Shown here piece by piece: positions 12,132 to 26,300 of a DNA stretch of 64,000 bases. The stretch spans positions 923,295 to 987,294 of the forward strand of contig VWZW01001240.1 of the NCBI GenBank assembly GCA_013397115.1. Direction: 5' to 3'. The notes below the pieces were generated by a model, which did not search any database, was not told where the DNA came from, and was given only the letters and a program-made list of their open reading frames with translations. This DNA comes from Edolisoma coerulescens. Lineage: Eukaryota > Chordata > Aves > Passeriformes > Campephagidae. The position numbers and the translations under genes were made by a program. Position 1 is the stretch's first letter. Every line of letters starts with the position of its first letter.

Positions 12132-15100
12132 GCAAGTGGCCCAGTTTGATCATGTCATTTTCACTGAGTCTGCCCTCAGGCTAATGCAGATTAATCTTTT
12201 TCTCTGATTAACAACATCATTAAAGAAAATAAAGTTCTCAAGAATATGTGGAGTGACAGCACCTGCATATTTGCACAAATGTCAGTTTCTGGAGTAAGCA
12301 AATCCAGGCCAGTGTGTAACACATGGCATAGTGACCTCTGTGCTCATCTCTGCCGAAGCAAGGACTGCACACATTTGACAAAGGAACTGTCAGACTGCAA
12401 AACACCATGAAAAACACATGAGGTGAGTCATAAATTGGTTGATTAGTTACAGGCTTATTGCAGGTGAAAAACTTCATATTTTTACATTAATTTACCTGTT
12501 ACCCAAACAATAAGCTAAAATTTAATAAGCTTCATACTGCAAATATACTACAGACTGTGAATTAGAAAGAGATACCTGCAACCTTTACTTGTGATGACAA
12601 ATGCTAGAGGATTACTCATCACACACGAATCAGCCAACTTTTGCTCTTGAACTTTCAAGATCTACCTTACCCAAAGTGCCTACAATTCTGTTACCCACTT
12701 AGCTGTGAGGAGAAGCTGATGGCAATCATACATCACACAAAGCATTAGCAACTTCTGAGTATGCCCTGAGATGACAGGATTAGTACTGTCTGCAGGTACC
12801 ACCAAGTACTACTTCTTCTGTGAGGTGAATACCTAGGGAACTATTTTACCAAGTATTACTATAAACAAAAGTGCTGGAACCCAGCAGTATTATATAAATT
12901 TTTCTATGGATCACGTGAATTTAGAAATCAGATGAGCATATCAAGAATGGTGTATATCACTTTGATAGGATGTAGATTCTCACAAAATCGAATGCACTAT
13001 TTTTTTACTGCAGTTGTCACCCTGAAAAACTCCTTAAACAGGCAAAAATCCATTAAATACTAGATGGATCAAGCCTATAAATATTATGAAACAAATTTCA
13101 AAGTCTTTCCTATCACAACCATTACTGAAACTCAGGCATGACCGAAAACCCCGAACTTTCCCTGGGCAACCAAAATGAGGACATCGAGGCAGTAAGGGGA
13201 CTACAATAATTCACATCCTGAATTGACAGTAGTTCCAGCAGCTTTTACAGCTTCTCAAATTCTTTTACTTTCCTAAGGAACAACTACTGATGTCATCCTG
13301 CCCTCTTTGTGCAACACCCTAAATAATTCAGCTTGTCTAAGGAAAAGGGGAAACAAGAAAGGGAGAGAATCCACCTTAGTTGCTCTGAACTGTGTTCCAC
13401 AAAACCACCTCCAGTGAACCCCCTGCAAAGCCAGTGCTGAAGAACTAAACTAAACAGCTCCTAATTTATTGCTTCAGTCATCCAGTGAGTGCTTAGAAAA
13501 TCCAATATTGAATTCATTAATAATATTAAAGCACTAAATTCTATGCTAAAGTTTACAGTTTCGATCAACCACAATTCAACAACATTAAATTAGTGCCGCC
13601 ACAGCAGGTGAGAATCAAAAATTACGGCTACTAAACAAGAAGAAAAAAAAAAATAGGCTTTTATTATTGTGGCACATCTCTAATATGCTCCATAGCTGAC
13701 TATTGGTACTGAAAAGAATACAAAATTACTGAGTTATTTTAGTATATGTTAGTCTAATATATACATCTAATGCCTACTTAAGGAAAAGATTATATTTTCA
13801 AAAGTACTGATCAACAAGAACTCTCACATTGAGGTCAACAAAAGCTCGGAGGCACTCAACATTACATAAAAAACCAAATACAGTGTGTGGATAAACACAG
13901 CTGTATGGGAGTAAATACAATTTCAAGTTTAAAAAAATTCTATCTTCAGTAGTTATTTTGATTCTTAGTTCTTGGGGATGAGGACAGGATTAATTTGAGG
14001 AAGAAGGTTGAGAGCAAATGATTAAAGGGAATGCACATGAGACTATGATTTTCTGGCAAAGAAATTGTTCTTTCCTTTGAAAGTGTGGAAAGTAAAAGCA
14101 CAGAAATATTAAGTTTCAAAGGCTTAATTTTGTATCAAGTTTTTGTAACATGTACAGGAAACCTCAATCCTCACAGACAGAGCAATCACCATCTTAAGAA
14201 AAGAAAATCACTGTAATTGAGAAAAACCCACACCAGACAACAACAGCAAACCCTTCTACCCTCAGGGTAAGGACTGCTCCAGGCAGCCTGGTTTGATCAG
14301 TTTGGGAAGCTCCTGAAACCCAGTAACATCTGCTAAAGAGATGCTGGAAGGCAGAGAAATGGCCTGATTGTGATGTGAAGTAGTGAATTTCAGAACAAAA
14401 TCTACGCAACTGGCACCAACATAATTCTGCCAGCATAGAAGAATGGGGACTCTCTTCCCTCACTGAAAAAAGATTAACACAATTTTCAAAGAATTCCAAA
14501 ATTAAATAACAGATTGAGCATATGCCTGAAAGAATAAGAAGTCCACAGCGAGGCATCAATGCACAAAACTAGTCAAATCATTTTATCTCGGAAAACAACT
14601 GAACAAATTTGTTGAAAGTTGACATGAAAAATTCTGGAAAAAAGTCCTAAACAATTTAGTCCTCTGTCTTCATCAGAAGCAATGACTTTGATTTTAGTGT
14701 GAAATAATATTCTTTATGGGGTTTTGCCACTGAGTTTGGAGACATGTTTGGGCAGTGGAGAAAAGGGAAATACCAAAATGCTGGAAGTGGTCATTGTACA
14801 CTGTGCGCAGCTGGATGTTGAGTTATGGAAAACTGACACAGCAGTTATAATCATGATCACACAAAACTGTTTGAATTTAAAATGGAGGAAATCAGATATA
14901 TCTTCAAAGGACAGAATATCAGAGGAACTTATTAAACTTCTTCAGCTCAGACAAAAACCAGTGATACGACATTCTCACATATGGCAATCCATGCTATAAA
15001 TGGATTTATCCTAGGCTGTACATAATACCATAACATGGATAAAGGCAACCAATTTCATTACCCCTACCATGGGAAGTGACTGGAATTCAGCTGTGCTTAT

Positions 15101-16139
15101 CTGAACAACAGAGTTTGTCTTACATGCTACAAAAAGTCTGATCCATAAAACTATTAAAAATCAGAGCATCACTGACACTGAAAACGTCAGCAAGACATGA
15201 GGACAGTGCCACTGCAGCAAACCAGAAGTGAAACACTCGATTTCCACTTCCAGCCTGTTTTGCTTGGCTGTGCATTGAACAGAAAACATGAAAAGCACAA
15301 AGCAGCCGGTTGTTGTCCTTGAGAGCTCTGACTCCCAAATGAATCCAGATTTGCTTGCTCCATCTTCTAGGGCAAGAACTGTTTGATTGGAGATAGTTTT
15401 CTTTAATCAAATTTATGTCACATAAACATGGGTATTGCTTATTCAATTCAGACAGACTTCTGAACTAAGTTAGAGCTCTCTTGTCTGGCAGCAAAGCAGG
15501 CTTTGAGAAACACCAAGGAACTTTATTTCAGAAGAGCACACCCAGCAGTAAGAACAGACAGGGTGAAGTATTTTTCATAGCAAACACATACATACACAGG
15601 TAATGCACGCTCCAAGTACTCCGTATTTGTTGCAAGTTTCATTTCTGCTTTACAGTTGAGAACGAAGAAGAAAAAGGAACTTTACAGGCAAAAAGCACTC
15701 AACATGGACCTACTGTGCTCCTCCTTTACCGGGAAAACCTCCCTCATAGGAGAGAAAGCTGAAGTGTCTGGCCAAGCTTCCTATTCCACGTGCCTTGTGA
15801 TAGCTTTAGGCTCTGCTTGAAAACTGGGAGGTGATCTGGCCCCAGACCTGCTCAATGACGCCACGCAGATGTGACCCCAGCTTGTTCTGCCCCCAAAAGG
15901 CTCCGGGCCACAGCTCTGCTTATGCTCAATACACATGATTAATAAAACTGGTGCTCCCTGGCACAGCCCTCCTGGGTCCTCAGAGCTCTTCAACATGAAG
16001 AAAGAGCCCAATGGGGCCCGGTGAGGGGCTGGGAAGAAAAAAGCTCCCATGTTGCTGACTCCCAGAGACCCATCTCAAGGCCTACAAAGAATTAATTACT
16101 CCATGAGGTACACAGCAGCTACAGCATCACTTGAAAGTA

Positions 16140-16400
16140 CGTGACATTTTTGGATAGTTCCCAGGCATTTGTGGCCAACAGGTGCTTGGTAGTTGCACAA
16201 TTTTCTAATTAGTTCATGTGCTGTACTCCAAAACTAATTACTGAAATGGCTGGATTATAATGTTGCAGGGAGTCATTCATGTGCCACCTACCATTAAGGG
16301 GAGGGAAATTTTGTGAAGGTTAATTAGCATTTTTAAAGTACTTTGGAGATTAAAAGCTTTAACTATATGCCTAATAAAAGAAGTAAAGGTAATACTTTCT
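16140..16400. promoter_or_regulatory. Possible homeodomain-type enhancer block
   Basis: Three TAATTA cores, the classic homeodomain binding site, occur at 16206-16211, 16235-16240 and 16321-16326. Between them is non-repetitive sequence without stops-free frames or simple repeats. Clusters of this kind are common in developmental enhancers located in gene deserts. TAATTA is also frequent by chance in AT-rich DNA, so the call depends on conservation that cannot be checked here. Confidence 0.25.
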
Positions 16401-17043
16401 ATTCAGTGGATTCCTTTTTGCATTGAAAGTGAATTACAAGGGTTGCTTTAAGTCCAAGAACATAAATTTTCATGTACAAGGAATTAAATCAACTCCCAAC
16501 AGGATCAATCTGTTAGAAGGTGGAGACCTCCAGCAAGACACAAATCATCAGAGGTGACCACGGCATCCTGGTGTGAGAGAGGCGGCTGCTGGTTCCCAGG
16601 CAGAGGTTTTGAGCAACTAAAAGAACACATTTCCCTATAACATACCCTTGAACAGGTCAAAAAATCAAACTATTATAAACAGGTATCTTTTTAATTAAAA
16701 TAATTCACAGATATTCTCCTCTTGGGACGTCTGCTGGCTGTTCTCTGTTCAGAAAACACCCACTGGCCTCTCCAAGAGGGGATCTACGTGCATCTGAATC
16801 TTTAACTGAAGTTGCATCCTCAGCATTTTCCATTCTTCTTGCCTACTGCCAAGATTTTCAGAGTGACGGAGGACATTAGAAACTTTTTCCATAAACAGAA
16901 ACTCATTTTCTTCAGACTTAGAGTTACATATAATTTATTTCATGAATTTATAATTGCTTTTTGTGAGCTTGGGATAAAATACACAAATCATTATTAAGCA
17001 TACATGTGTATTTTGTATGAGTTCTGCTTCTTCTCAACAATAA

Positions 17044-17058
17044 GGGGGGCGGGGGGGG
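17044..17058 (+). repeat. G-rich run
   Basis: Six G, one C, eight G in an AT-rich context. It could form a G-rich secondary structure, or it may simply be a homopolymer expansion. No promoter or gene start is seen beside it. Confidence 0.9.
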
Positions 17059-17079
17059 AAGAGTTCATTAATTACAAAA

Positions 17080-17330
17080 AATACATTCCAATTATTTGGT
17101 TCACATGATTACTATTTATGCTGTAAATCCAAAATTGTCATCGACTTAGAAAGTTATTACTGTCATCAAAAGAAAAATTATTTTACTGCTACAGATGGTT
17201 GTCCTCGTATAGGCCATTTTAATGACTTGCTCTTATATAATCTGTCATGCATTACTTTGTTGTCATTACGAACTTTTTAAGTTTCATATCAATCCATTTT
17301 GTTGTTTACTAAACAGATGGTGTTACAAAA
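17080..17330. promoter_or_regulatory. Possible neural-type enhancer block
   Basis: The block holds two copies of CAGATGGT (17192-17199 and 17314-17321), an E-box form used by proneural bHLH factors, along with AATTATTT and TTATGC-like homeodomain or POU-like words. Sequence texture resembles vertebrate conserved non-coding DNA. This is pattern-based inference only. Confidence 0.22.
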
Positions 17331-17447
17331 AAAGAAAAAGGAAAAGCATAATAATGACATTTAGACAAAAATAGTCCAACAGCTATGCATTTATTTTGTC
17401 AAATATGAAATCTATGTCATTTGTTTAAAAAAAAAAACTTAGCACAG

Positions 17448-17476
17448 AAAATTATTCATAAAAAAATTATTCATAA
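17448..17476. repeat. Tandem duplication, 15-bp period
   Basis: AAAATTATTCATAA occurs at 17448-17461 and again at 17463-17476, consistent with a small slippage duplication. Confidence 0.9.
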
Positions 17477-19910
17477 GTTGTAAACTTAAATAGCTTACAA
17501 AGCAGAGCACGAAATCAACTGAAAGGACATTTTCCTGAAAGGTTATTGAGCTTCAAAAATGTTTGTCAATTAAGATATATAAAGAACCTATTTACTATAG
17601 TTCTCAGCATTCCTTTTCCTTCTCCAAAGCACTACTGTCAAATAACTGCAGTAATTGCTAAGTGATGTAGATAATTATTTAATATACAGGTGTGACTCAG
17701 GTCTGCTGCTTGAAATCTACTTGTAAATCGTGGTAATTACGTAAGCACCTCAATTTACAGAAAGTTTTGCTTTATCATTGTAATCTTTATGATTCTTTTG
17801 TTTAATCAATGCACTGTCATTGAACAGACACAAAGACTTGAAGAGCTGAGCGCTACAGCAAATAAAATTACATCTAAATTAACTTAGAGCTCAGAGGATT
17901 GTACATTCTACTTTGAAACAATAAAACAGTTCAATCCCATTCACCAGCATGAGCTGAGAAAACTTTCCCTTTCCACCCATGACTTCTGAGATTTTGCAGA
18001 AATCTACCTCAAAATGTAATATCATAAAGTGAAGCATTCTTAGACAAGGGAATTCCAGAGTTCAGGATCCCTTAACTCTACACATTCCATTCCTGTACTG
18101 CTATACAGACTTCAGCTATAGAATAACCTTTCTCCCAAACAATTCCTCCTAATTTCAAACTGTAAATAATAGCTGCTTGTGGACTTCATCTGATTAATCT
18201 TCAGTTTCTAGCAAATATTAAATTGAATAAAAGGTAATATATTCAGGCGATAATAACCGGTGGAACTAGAGCAATAACACCATAAAAACCAATTCCAGCT
18301 GATAAACCTAACCATGCTTTTAAATAGCCAGGGAAGTATCTTCTTCCTGCATTGTAAAACAGGAAAAGGAGGAAGACATCAGATAAATTGATGTTCTTTG
18401 TTCCAAGTATTCTCCTGTAGTAAACTTTCCACAATTTTAGGCAGTTTTATGTTTATGATAAAATATCGTCAGTAAAATACAACTAATTAGCCTGTGTTAA
18501 TTGTGTTACATCCTTACAGCACGCTGCAGTAGAACAGGTATTATTCTGTATCTGCTTTCTTATCAAGCCAACAGATGTGTCCCAGCAGGAAGTTTCTTCT
18601 ACAATTTATACTTAGTATGGCAATAATTCCTGCAAAATGTAGATTTCTCTTGACATAGGCAAAACACTGAAAAGGAGGTAAAACCAGGCATGATATAGAT
18701 GGACTACTCTTGCTGAGGGAAGTTATTAAAATGTGTAAATTTGTGCAATTGTTTCTAGGAGGGAAAGACAGTTACTAAATTCCCATCGCCCTAACAAGAA
18801 CAAGCATCTGTTAGTGTAGTAAGTGGCTCGTTGGGCATGACATGGGCCTTAGTGTTTATATTCCTGGTATCTAAACTGGGCAAAAATTATCTCTGGTGCA
18901 GCTCCGTTTAAGTCCTTGGAATTCCACCAAGTCTGCGTTTGATTTGTGATCATTAACAATAAACTAAAGGAAGGGCTATTAGCAAGGCTAACGTCCTTGC
19001 CTTTCATCAGTCTTCTACAGGGAAAAATTAGAGTTGACTTGAACTCAGGATGACTTCAGGGTTTTTTTAAATATATTTGGACTAGAACAATATCAATTTC
19101 TCATTAAAATGAACTCATTCAGGCAGTGATTGCAGAGAATAAAAGTAAGTTGAAAACTTTCTACCTTCCCTAATAATGTATATGTTTTTAAAGTACTGAA
19201 GACTCTCTCATTCATTACAGAAGCACAACTCCAACCATCTCTGAGTCATATAAAAGTGACTGCAAGACACAGTACCTGTGGCTACAGTGTTATATTTAAT
19301 GAATAACATTTAGTGTCTTGAACAGACAAAATCAAGTTCTTCTAACAGACCCATCTAACAGGTCCGTCTCTTGCTCCATTTGCATGTCTGGTGTGCCAAC
19401 CATTGGGCTTTAAATTAATGCAATCAACTGCCCACCAGGAAAAAAGTAAATACGGAAATATCTTTAACAAGATGAAAGGGTTGGATAAAAGACATCTCAG
19501 GGCCAAGCTTTATATAACATCCGTGATGACTTTCACTTCAAATAATACTGGCTGTAAACACGCTTGTTTCAAAACACGCTCATCACTCCTGTGTTTCATC
19601 TGGGCTATGCTGGGTGCCACACACACAATGCACTCTACTCTGGGCCATAGTGGAAGGCTAAAAAGACTCATATTCCCCTGTCTAGAGGCTGGATATGTCA
19701 CAGTCAAAGAAATACAAATGCTTTATGGGAACAGACATGTCTTTAGGCTGCCATGTGCAAGAGTATCTCCTGAAAGCAGTCAAAAATCACACCCCCATCA
19801 ACAGACTGGATGTTTATGAGAAGCAATGGATTAATGTGTACTAAAACCTCATCACTTCCCCAAAAGAGGCTCAAGAAATGCCTCAGTCACAGGTTCAGTC
19901 GTAGTTTAAC

Positions 19911-20322
19911 AATCAGAGGGCTGGAACACCTCTCCTATGAAGATAGGCTGATGGAGTTGAGTTTCTTTGTCAGAAGGGAGACCTTATTGTGTCCTTTCAG
20001 TACTTGATGGGTGCTTATGAGAAAGATGGAGAAATATTTTTTACCAGGGTTTGTAGTGACAGGACAAGGAGTAACCATTTTAAATTAAAATAGGAAGATT
20101 TAGATTAGATAGAAGGAACACATTCTTTATGTTGAGGGTGGTGAGGCACTGAACAGATTGCCCAGAGAAGCTGTGGATGCCCCATCCCTGGATGTGCTCA
20201 AGGCTGGGCTGGTGGGGGCTTTGAGCAATTTGGTCTAGTGAGAGATAACCCTGGTCACAGAAGCGGGGTTGGAACTTGATGATCTTTAAGGTCCCTTCCA
20301 ACCCAAACCATTCTATGATTCC
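19911..20322 (+). mobile_element. CR1 LINE, 5'-truncated 3' tail
   Basis: A second CR1 3' end in plus orientation. It begins with the family phrase for the extreme C-terminus of ORF2 (AGAGGGCTGGAACACCTCTC near 19914-19934). It continues through GATTGCCCAGAGAAGCTGTG and GGATGCCCCATCCCTGGATG (about 20155-20195) and ends with GATGATCTTTAAGG..CCATTCTATGATTC (20278-20322). Compared with the copy at 1430-1964 it is shorter at the 5' end and has a deletion or rearrangement near 19955-19985. There the usual TTCAGCCTGGAGAAGAG phrase is missing. No target duplication is expected for this family and none was seen. It has no coding capacity. Confidence 0.93.
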
Positions 20323-23300
20323 CACCCTTTGATTCTGCCTTTGTTTTGGGTTTTACCTTTCCAGATATGTTTTACCTGCAGTGGAGCTCTCCTTAGGGCT
20401 CTCTGCTCAGTGTTTGGGCTTCACCACTGACCTGGAGGTCTCAGGACCTGCTGTTCCCAAGCTCCAGAAGATGACTGTTAGAAGTAAAGAAGGGGAAGGA
20501 GTACTGCAAAAACTTGCAGACAGATCCCAAACATTGACACTCTTCTCAAATGGTTGTTTCAAAGTGGTGCTCTGATAAACTGCAGAGCACAAGACTTAAA
20601 GAAAGAGTGATACAGACTTGAGAGCTCCCAAAAGCTCTCCAGAGGAGCCTTCTCAGAGGGCCTGCAGCATTCCCTGCTCCAGCTTAAAAGCAAACAGAAG
20701 TCCAGATAATGCAGCACCTGGCCACTTCTCCCAAAGAACAAACAGAATAGCTGAATGGCTTTCGGCTTAGGGCTGGGTCTGCATCTCCCCTTCTTCCTCC
20801 ACGGAGGCAGCAAAGCTGGGCTCCAACCAGGCTCCCCCAGCATGGGGAAACTGTACTAACAGGTAATGATTCTGCCATGAACTGGGAAAGATCTTATAAA
20901 AGTTTTGCTACACCAAAAAGAAATCAGTCACTAACTGGTAGGGCTTCCTTCCTTCCATCCCCATTTCCCACTTACTATTTCAAATGCAAAGATCCCTCTT
21001 CTCATTTTCCCCTGCAAAAGGAATTCCTGCTCATTTGTAGTACTAAGGATATGCCGGTAGGGCCCGTGTAATTAAAATAGAGAGAGAAAATTTATTGCAA
21101 TTTTTTAAAGCAGGTGAGTCATTTGTTTAAAGAGCAGTAATTCCAGTATTTGTCTGCAGGAAACTTCACCATTAACTTTTAGAACAACGTTAAAAAACCA
21201 AAAAAAAAAACCCCACAGGGTCTGCAGAGGAGTTGTTGCTGTCTGAAGTAATTCAGTACAATTTCACAGAAAGGTTAAAAAAAAATCTGCTGAGTGCTTG
21301 ATTTAATTCTGTACCAAAGATAATGAGACCACCTTGCTGTCCGTAATTTTCCACTATTATTTAACAAACTCTCTGGCAGGTCTGTCTATAAATATTCCTG
21401 TTTTCCATAATTCTATGACTTTCACAGCCAAATCCATTAACCAGTTTCAGTTTTTTCCCCAAAGGCCTTACATAGAAGCATCACTTGGGGTTTGGAAGTT
21501 ATTTTATTAGAAGAGGTTGAAAACACACAGAAATTGCAGAAAAATATAATAGATAAAGCTAAGCCTGGATAAAACTTAAACCAGCTTTATGATATACTTT
21601 TTGCTACTCTAGCACTTCCATCAGTAAGAAATGCTCTCCTCATGCATCATTGCAAAGGCATGGAGTGAAGCATGATTTGAGTTTTCAACTCCTCTTGCCC
21701 TTAAATTCAGTGCTCTCTTCTTCTTCTTGCTTTTGCATCTTTATTTTCAAACAGAATGAGGAGTGTGAATGCTTGAAGTACAAACTGTTCTCCAACACTC
21801 TATCCCTTAGGAAATGCTGACACAGGTCAGGATCAGAATTCCATGGACCCTAGAAAACAGAATGAGGGAATGCCACAAGAATATTTTCAAAAACAACATT
21901 TTCCTTAATTTTCTTTTTGGAAATAGATTAATAACTTCACCTAAATTTTGCAATATCATCAACAAAAAAAGTGCAAACATGATGAAACCATTCAGCCTAA
22001 GATCTAAAATGTGTTTGTATCAGAGCTTAGCCCTGAAAATAATATCTGGAAGATCTAAAAACAAATGAAAACAAGATGTTTGAAAGGGATCATGGGTTTG
22101 GATATCTCTACATCAGTACCATGTATAAAAATGGCAATTTGTAATTTTAGAACAGTTTTGAATGCTATTTGCAGAGCTAGGAGCCAGCATATGAAGCTGG
22201 CCACAAGTTTCTGTATAATAAATATTGAGTTCCTACTCCATGTGGATTTTGCTACCTCAAAGCAATTTTAAAACGCATCAATCAAATCCCTGTGAATCAG
22301 CAAAAGCAGATGCTGCTAACTGTTATGGGCAATATCACCTGAAGTTTCATTTTCTGCAGTGCTCAGTTAATGTAAAATGCATAGGAAGATCTTGGAGCAG
22401 AGACTGGATCCTGGGATTCCTGACTATAACTAATTTCCCCCAAATTCCCAAATCCCTAGGTCATTGCATCAGTCTCCCCCTTCCCTCTCTCTGGTTGACT
22501 GAAGCTTGAAAATATTCATAAATATATTAGCACATCCTCACTTCTTTTTTCCTTTGCAAAAGGCATGGACTACCCTGAGAAGATGAAACATCCCTCTGCA
22601 GCAGCACAGAGCCTGTCCTGAACCACAAGAGCTGAGGATGGACCACCCTGACCAAGGGAGCCCTTCCTCACCTGCTGTGTGGAGGAGGCATCACCACTAC
22701 CCCCTTTCCAGTCTGCTTTCTAAGAAAGGGACATTTCTGGTTCAGCTTTTGATGATACAGATGCCCACCCTGCAGAGGTTCTGGTCTCTGTCAGAAGTAC
22801 TTTACCCCACACCTGAGATAACATGAAAGTTCCTTCCCAGGGCAGGATTTAAACAACACTTACTCTCCTGTGTTCCCTGTGAATAAGCTCAGGCCACAGA
22901 GACAGTGGCTGTCACATCCCACTCTCCCACTGCAGGAGCCTGAACATTAACTCAGCATCAGCTCCAAAGGCCAATTCTTCCCTGTGACAACTCAGCATCC
23001 AAGGTCCAAGTCACCCTGCAGATTTGGTCAGCAGGGCACTGTAACAGCAGCAAATCTCCTTTCCTGCACGTTTTGAAGAATTGTTACGGGAAAGAATTGG
23101 GTAACCCCATGTACTACAAATATGTAAATGAAATCTTTAGAGGCAGAAGTGTATTGTGCCTTTAAGGTACAGAATAACTACGGGCCACAGACCACCACTG
23201 GCTCACACACAGATCTCCCACTGCTGTCAGTGGGAATCTCAGGCACAGACTGAGACCCCAATATGCCCCCGAGAGTCTTTATTCGAATAGGAAATTTAAA

Positions 23301-26300
23301 TGACTGGTGAAGCTATAGGAAAAAACATCTAAACCAAATCCAACTGCCTTCAAAAACGGTAAATGAAAATCATGGTTTGTGCCAATTTTATCTCAAATTT
23401 CCTTTTTGATTTCATGAAAACATAGGCTTAATGCTTCCAGCTTTTCTTACTCTCTCTTGAAAGCCACACTCTGACTATGGAAATGATGAAGAATCCCTTC
23501 GAGAGAAGCAAAACCTTACTTTGGGCCAACTGTCTGATTTTGCCTGCAGTCAAATTTTATTTATTCAACACTAAGAAAAATGGTCAATGACAGATTTGGC
23601 TCTTTTTCATATCAAATCAAGCTCACCAAATTTTATCAATTCTTAGCATTGTCATGAAGAATTTACTCTCCAGTGGGGGAAACCCAAAATAACCAACACA
23701 AAAAACCCCTAGATAAACCAAAACAAAAGGAATCACAGAACCATAAATCTCCTATTAAAGTCAGTTTTGCATGTCACAGAGTAATTTTACTTTCATCAAG
23801 GACAGTTTTCCCTGCCATGCAATGGGAGTTATTCTATTCCGGCTATTCTAATAGGATAAAACCTTCTTCAAAGTAGACTTGGGGACTACAAGCCAATCAA
23901 TTAGTCCTTAGTGGGGAATTACTGAGATAGTAACGAGTATTTGCTCTCTGCAAGGATGTCTTTATAAGTAGATGTGATCCAGAAAATGTAAGCTAAGAGC
24001 GAACAAATGACTCCATGTGCGTGTGCGTCTACGTAAAACAAGAATAAACTTAAAGCAAATGGGTATTTAAGGAACTCCAACTCTGTGTTGCCAAGACAAA
24101 TCCACCCTATTCTTCAATAGCAGGTCAAGGAGTAGTTGTGGGAATTCAAAATCTCTGAACTAAATTACTGGAATCAATAGGAGTGAATGCAGAAAGAGGG
24201 TAAGTACTGACCACAGTGCGCTCACTCCCACCTAAGACTGAGCTCTGCTAAATTTTAGCTTGAAATTGCAGAAAGTGGTAGAAAATTCACTGCGAGTTTG
24301 ATCAATGTGAGCCATACCAGCAACGAACCTCTCGGAAAGTCTGCCATTATATTAAGATAAAGATTATTGTTCCTTTATCTATAGTAGTACAGTGAGTTTT
24401 TTATATACTAAATCTGCTGCTTTGAGGTAGAAAGTATAAAATTCTTTCAAAGGAGCGATAATTTAGTAAGAAAACTGTTTTGCAAAATCACAGAACAAAA
24501 TACAAAAGCTTAACCTGTTCTATTAACTGTTGAAATTATTTCCAGAATAGGAATTCTATATATGCTGGCTTTTGTTCATCCTAAAAAGGCATAAACAGAA
24601 AAAATGGTCTAGTGTTAGAAGTATTAGTAAGGTCAAATAATCTCACACTAGTGGAAGAGCTGATATCCAAGCTTATATCAAAGATTTACAAAACACCAAA
24701 ATTCATAATCCATATTCTGAAACTAAAAATGTGACTTATATTTCCCACAGTTTTGGCTTGCCCCATCCTTATCCTGTATTTTGTGCACCTCACAGAAGAG
24801 ACAAAAGGTGACAGCACCCTTTCTCCCAGTTTTCTACAGCCAGCCCTGGAGACCTGGAAACCTAGTATCTTTTACCCTGAGATCAATTTTCCTTTCAGTT
24901 TAGAAGTCAGAGGCTTCTTCAGATGTCCAGAGTTTGAAGGAAAGGTCTGTTTTTCTCTGCAACAAGTGAACAGTACAGCAGGAAACCAGCAATCAAAAGC
25001 CTGAACAGAACAAGTCAGAACTTAACATTTGTATTTATGAAAGTCATGATATGGAAGCAATTGCATCTGTTTATCAAGTTATTCCCATGTCAGCAAAAAG
25101 CTTGTGTAAATATACAGCTAACTTGCTATGTCTCTGAAACATGAATTCTAGCATGAAGGAATATGGTTTGAAAAAATTATTTGAAAAAAATTCTTTTCCT
25201 CAAAGTCCCATGCAAAAGACTATTAAGGAAAATAAGTACTGAGGCATGAGAAGTAAAGTATGATCCTTGGCCAAAATTTATCTAAACTAGTACAGACATT
25301 ATTTCAGATAACATTAATCAAGACAAAAGTAAGAGGTCATAAAAGGTAGCAAAGATATGCCTAATGCATTCTTCCTGTTAAAGGGCAATAGTTAGGTGAG
25401 AACTTTCCTCAATCCCTCTCCTCTCACCCATGGCATAAGAAGCCTGCAGAAGATACGGTGTCAGAATTTTGGTACAGCAACCTGATAGAAACAAAAACCA
25501 GATTAGGTATTTCTGAAGTATGGAGAGGGAGAACTGGATGTGCCCACATTTTAAGGACTATAAGACAGCCACAGTGTAAGAATTTTTCTTCCCGATCTCT
25601 CCCAAGTATCATGTCAATCCACAATGCTTTAGTAAGTGAATTGTTTCATTCTCCTTGCAGCATTTGATTTTCAGCACTGTTAGAGAAACAGGATAATGGA
25701 TACAACAGACCAGTAGCATGATGCTGTAAAGCAATTTTTGCATTCCCAAGATACATTAAAAGGATCTGTTAGTTCTTCACTGAAGCAGTGAAAGCACAAT
25801 TTGTTTATCAGACTTCACACTGCTATGACTGATTAACAATTAATACATACAAGAGAAATGAGACAACACTACACACTGAGCGGGGGAGATGTTTCTGATA
25901 CCAGTTTGGCAACTCAGTATCTTTTGCTCCTAAGAGGCAGTGAGAAATAAGATACTAATCATTTGGAATGGAGGACATTTTAACACCAGATCCTCTTTTT
26001 AATAATGCTTACATTTAAATGCTATAAAAAAGAGGTTTTACTGAGATTATTTCCCCAACAGAAATGATTTTTTTTGGTCAGGATTTATCACTGAGATGAT
26101 ACAACTCCGGGTCACATAGGCACATCTGTCAAACTAAGTCAGTAGGTTGCAATGTAACATCAACCACATCACATCTTTGCAGAGTCCCCAAAATCCTAAA
26201 CACATGAGCACCATACCATTATTGTCCTATTATATGTCCTGCATATTGTGCTGCACTTTGTAATGTACATTATCATTATTTTAATGTGTTGTATTATACA

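Larger units (their letters stand above)
9266..19910. other. Unique AT-rich non-coding stretch
   Basis: About 10.6 kb with no supported gene or interspersed repeat. It contains a CAA-rich tract near 9940-9990, an 11-bp minisatellite at 12101-12131, a G-rich run at 17044-17058, and three blocks noted separately as possible regulatory DNA. A GC-richer block at about 15700-16070, including AATAAA near 15941, is of unknown origin; I could not match it to an LTR or CR1. Open frames up to 142 codons (19391-19819) show no recognisable domain. Confidence 0.5.

Noticed and set aside
15700..16070. GC-richer block with AATAAA, considered as a third LTR
   Set aside because: No TG..CA inverted ends with a matching target duplication could be found.
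18243..18434. 63-codon minus-strand frame with hydrophobic C-terminus, resembling a small membrane protein
   Set aside because: I could not link it to any known small mitochondrial or membrane protein, and short hydrophobic frames arise readily in AT-rich DNA.
19391..19819. 142-codon open frame on plus strand
   Set aside because: No recognisable family; overlaps a 65-codon frame on the other strand; length fits chance.
22560..23060. GC-richer block considered as an exon or CpG-island-like region
   Set aside because: Few CpG dinucleotides, short frames only, and no recognised protein similarity.
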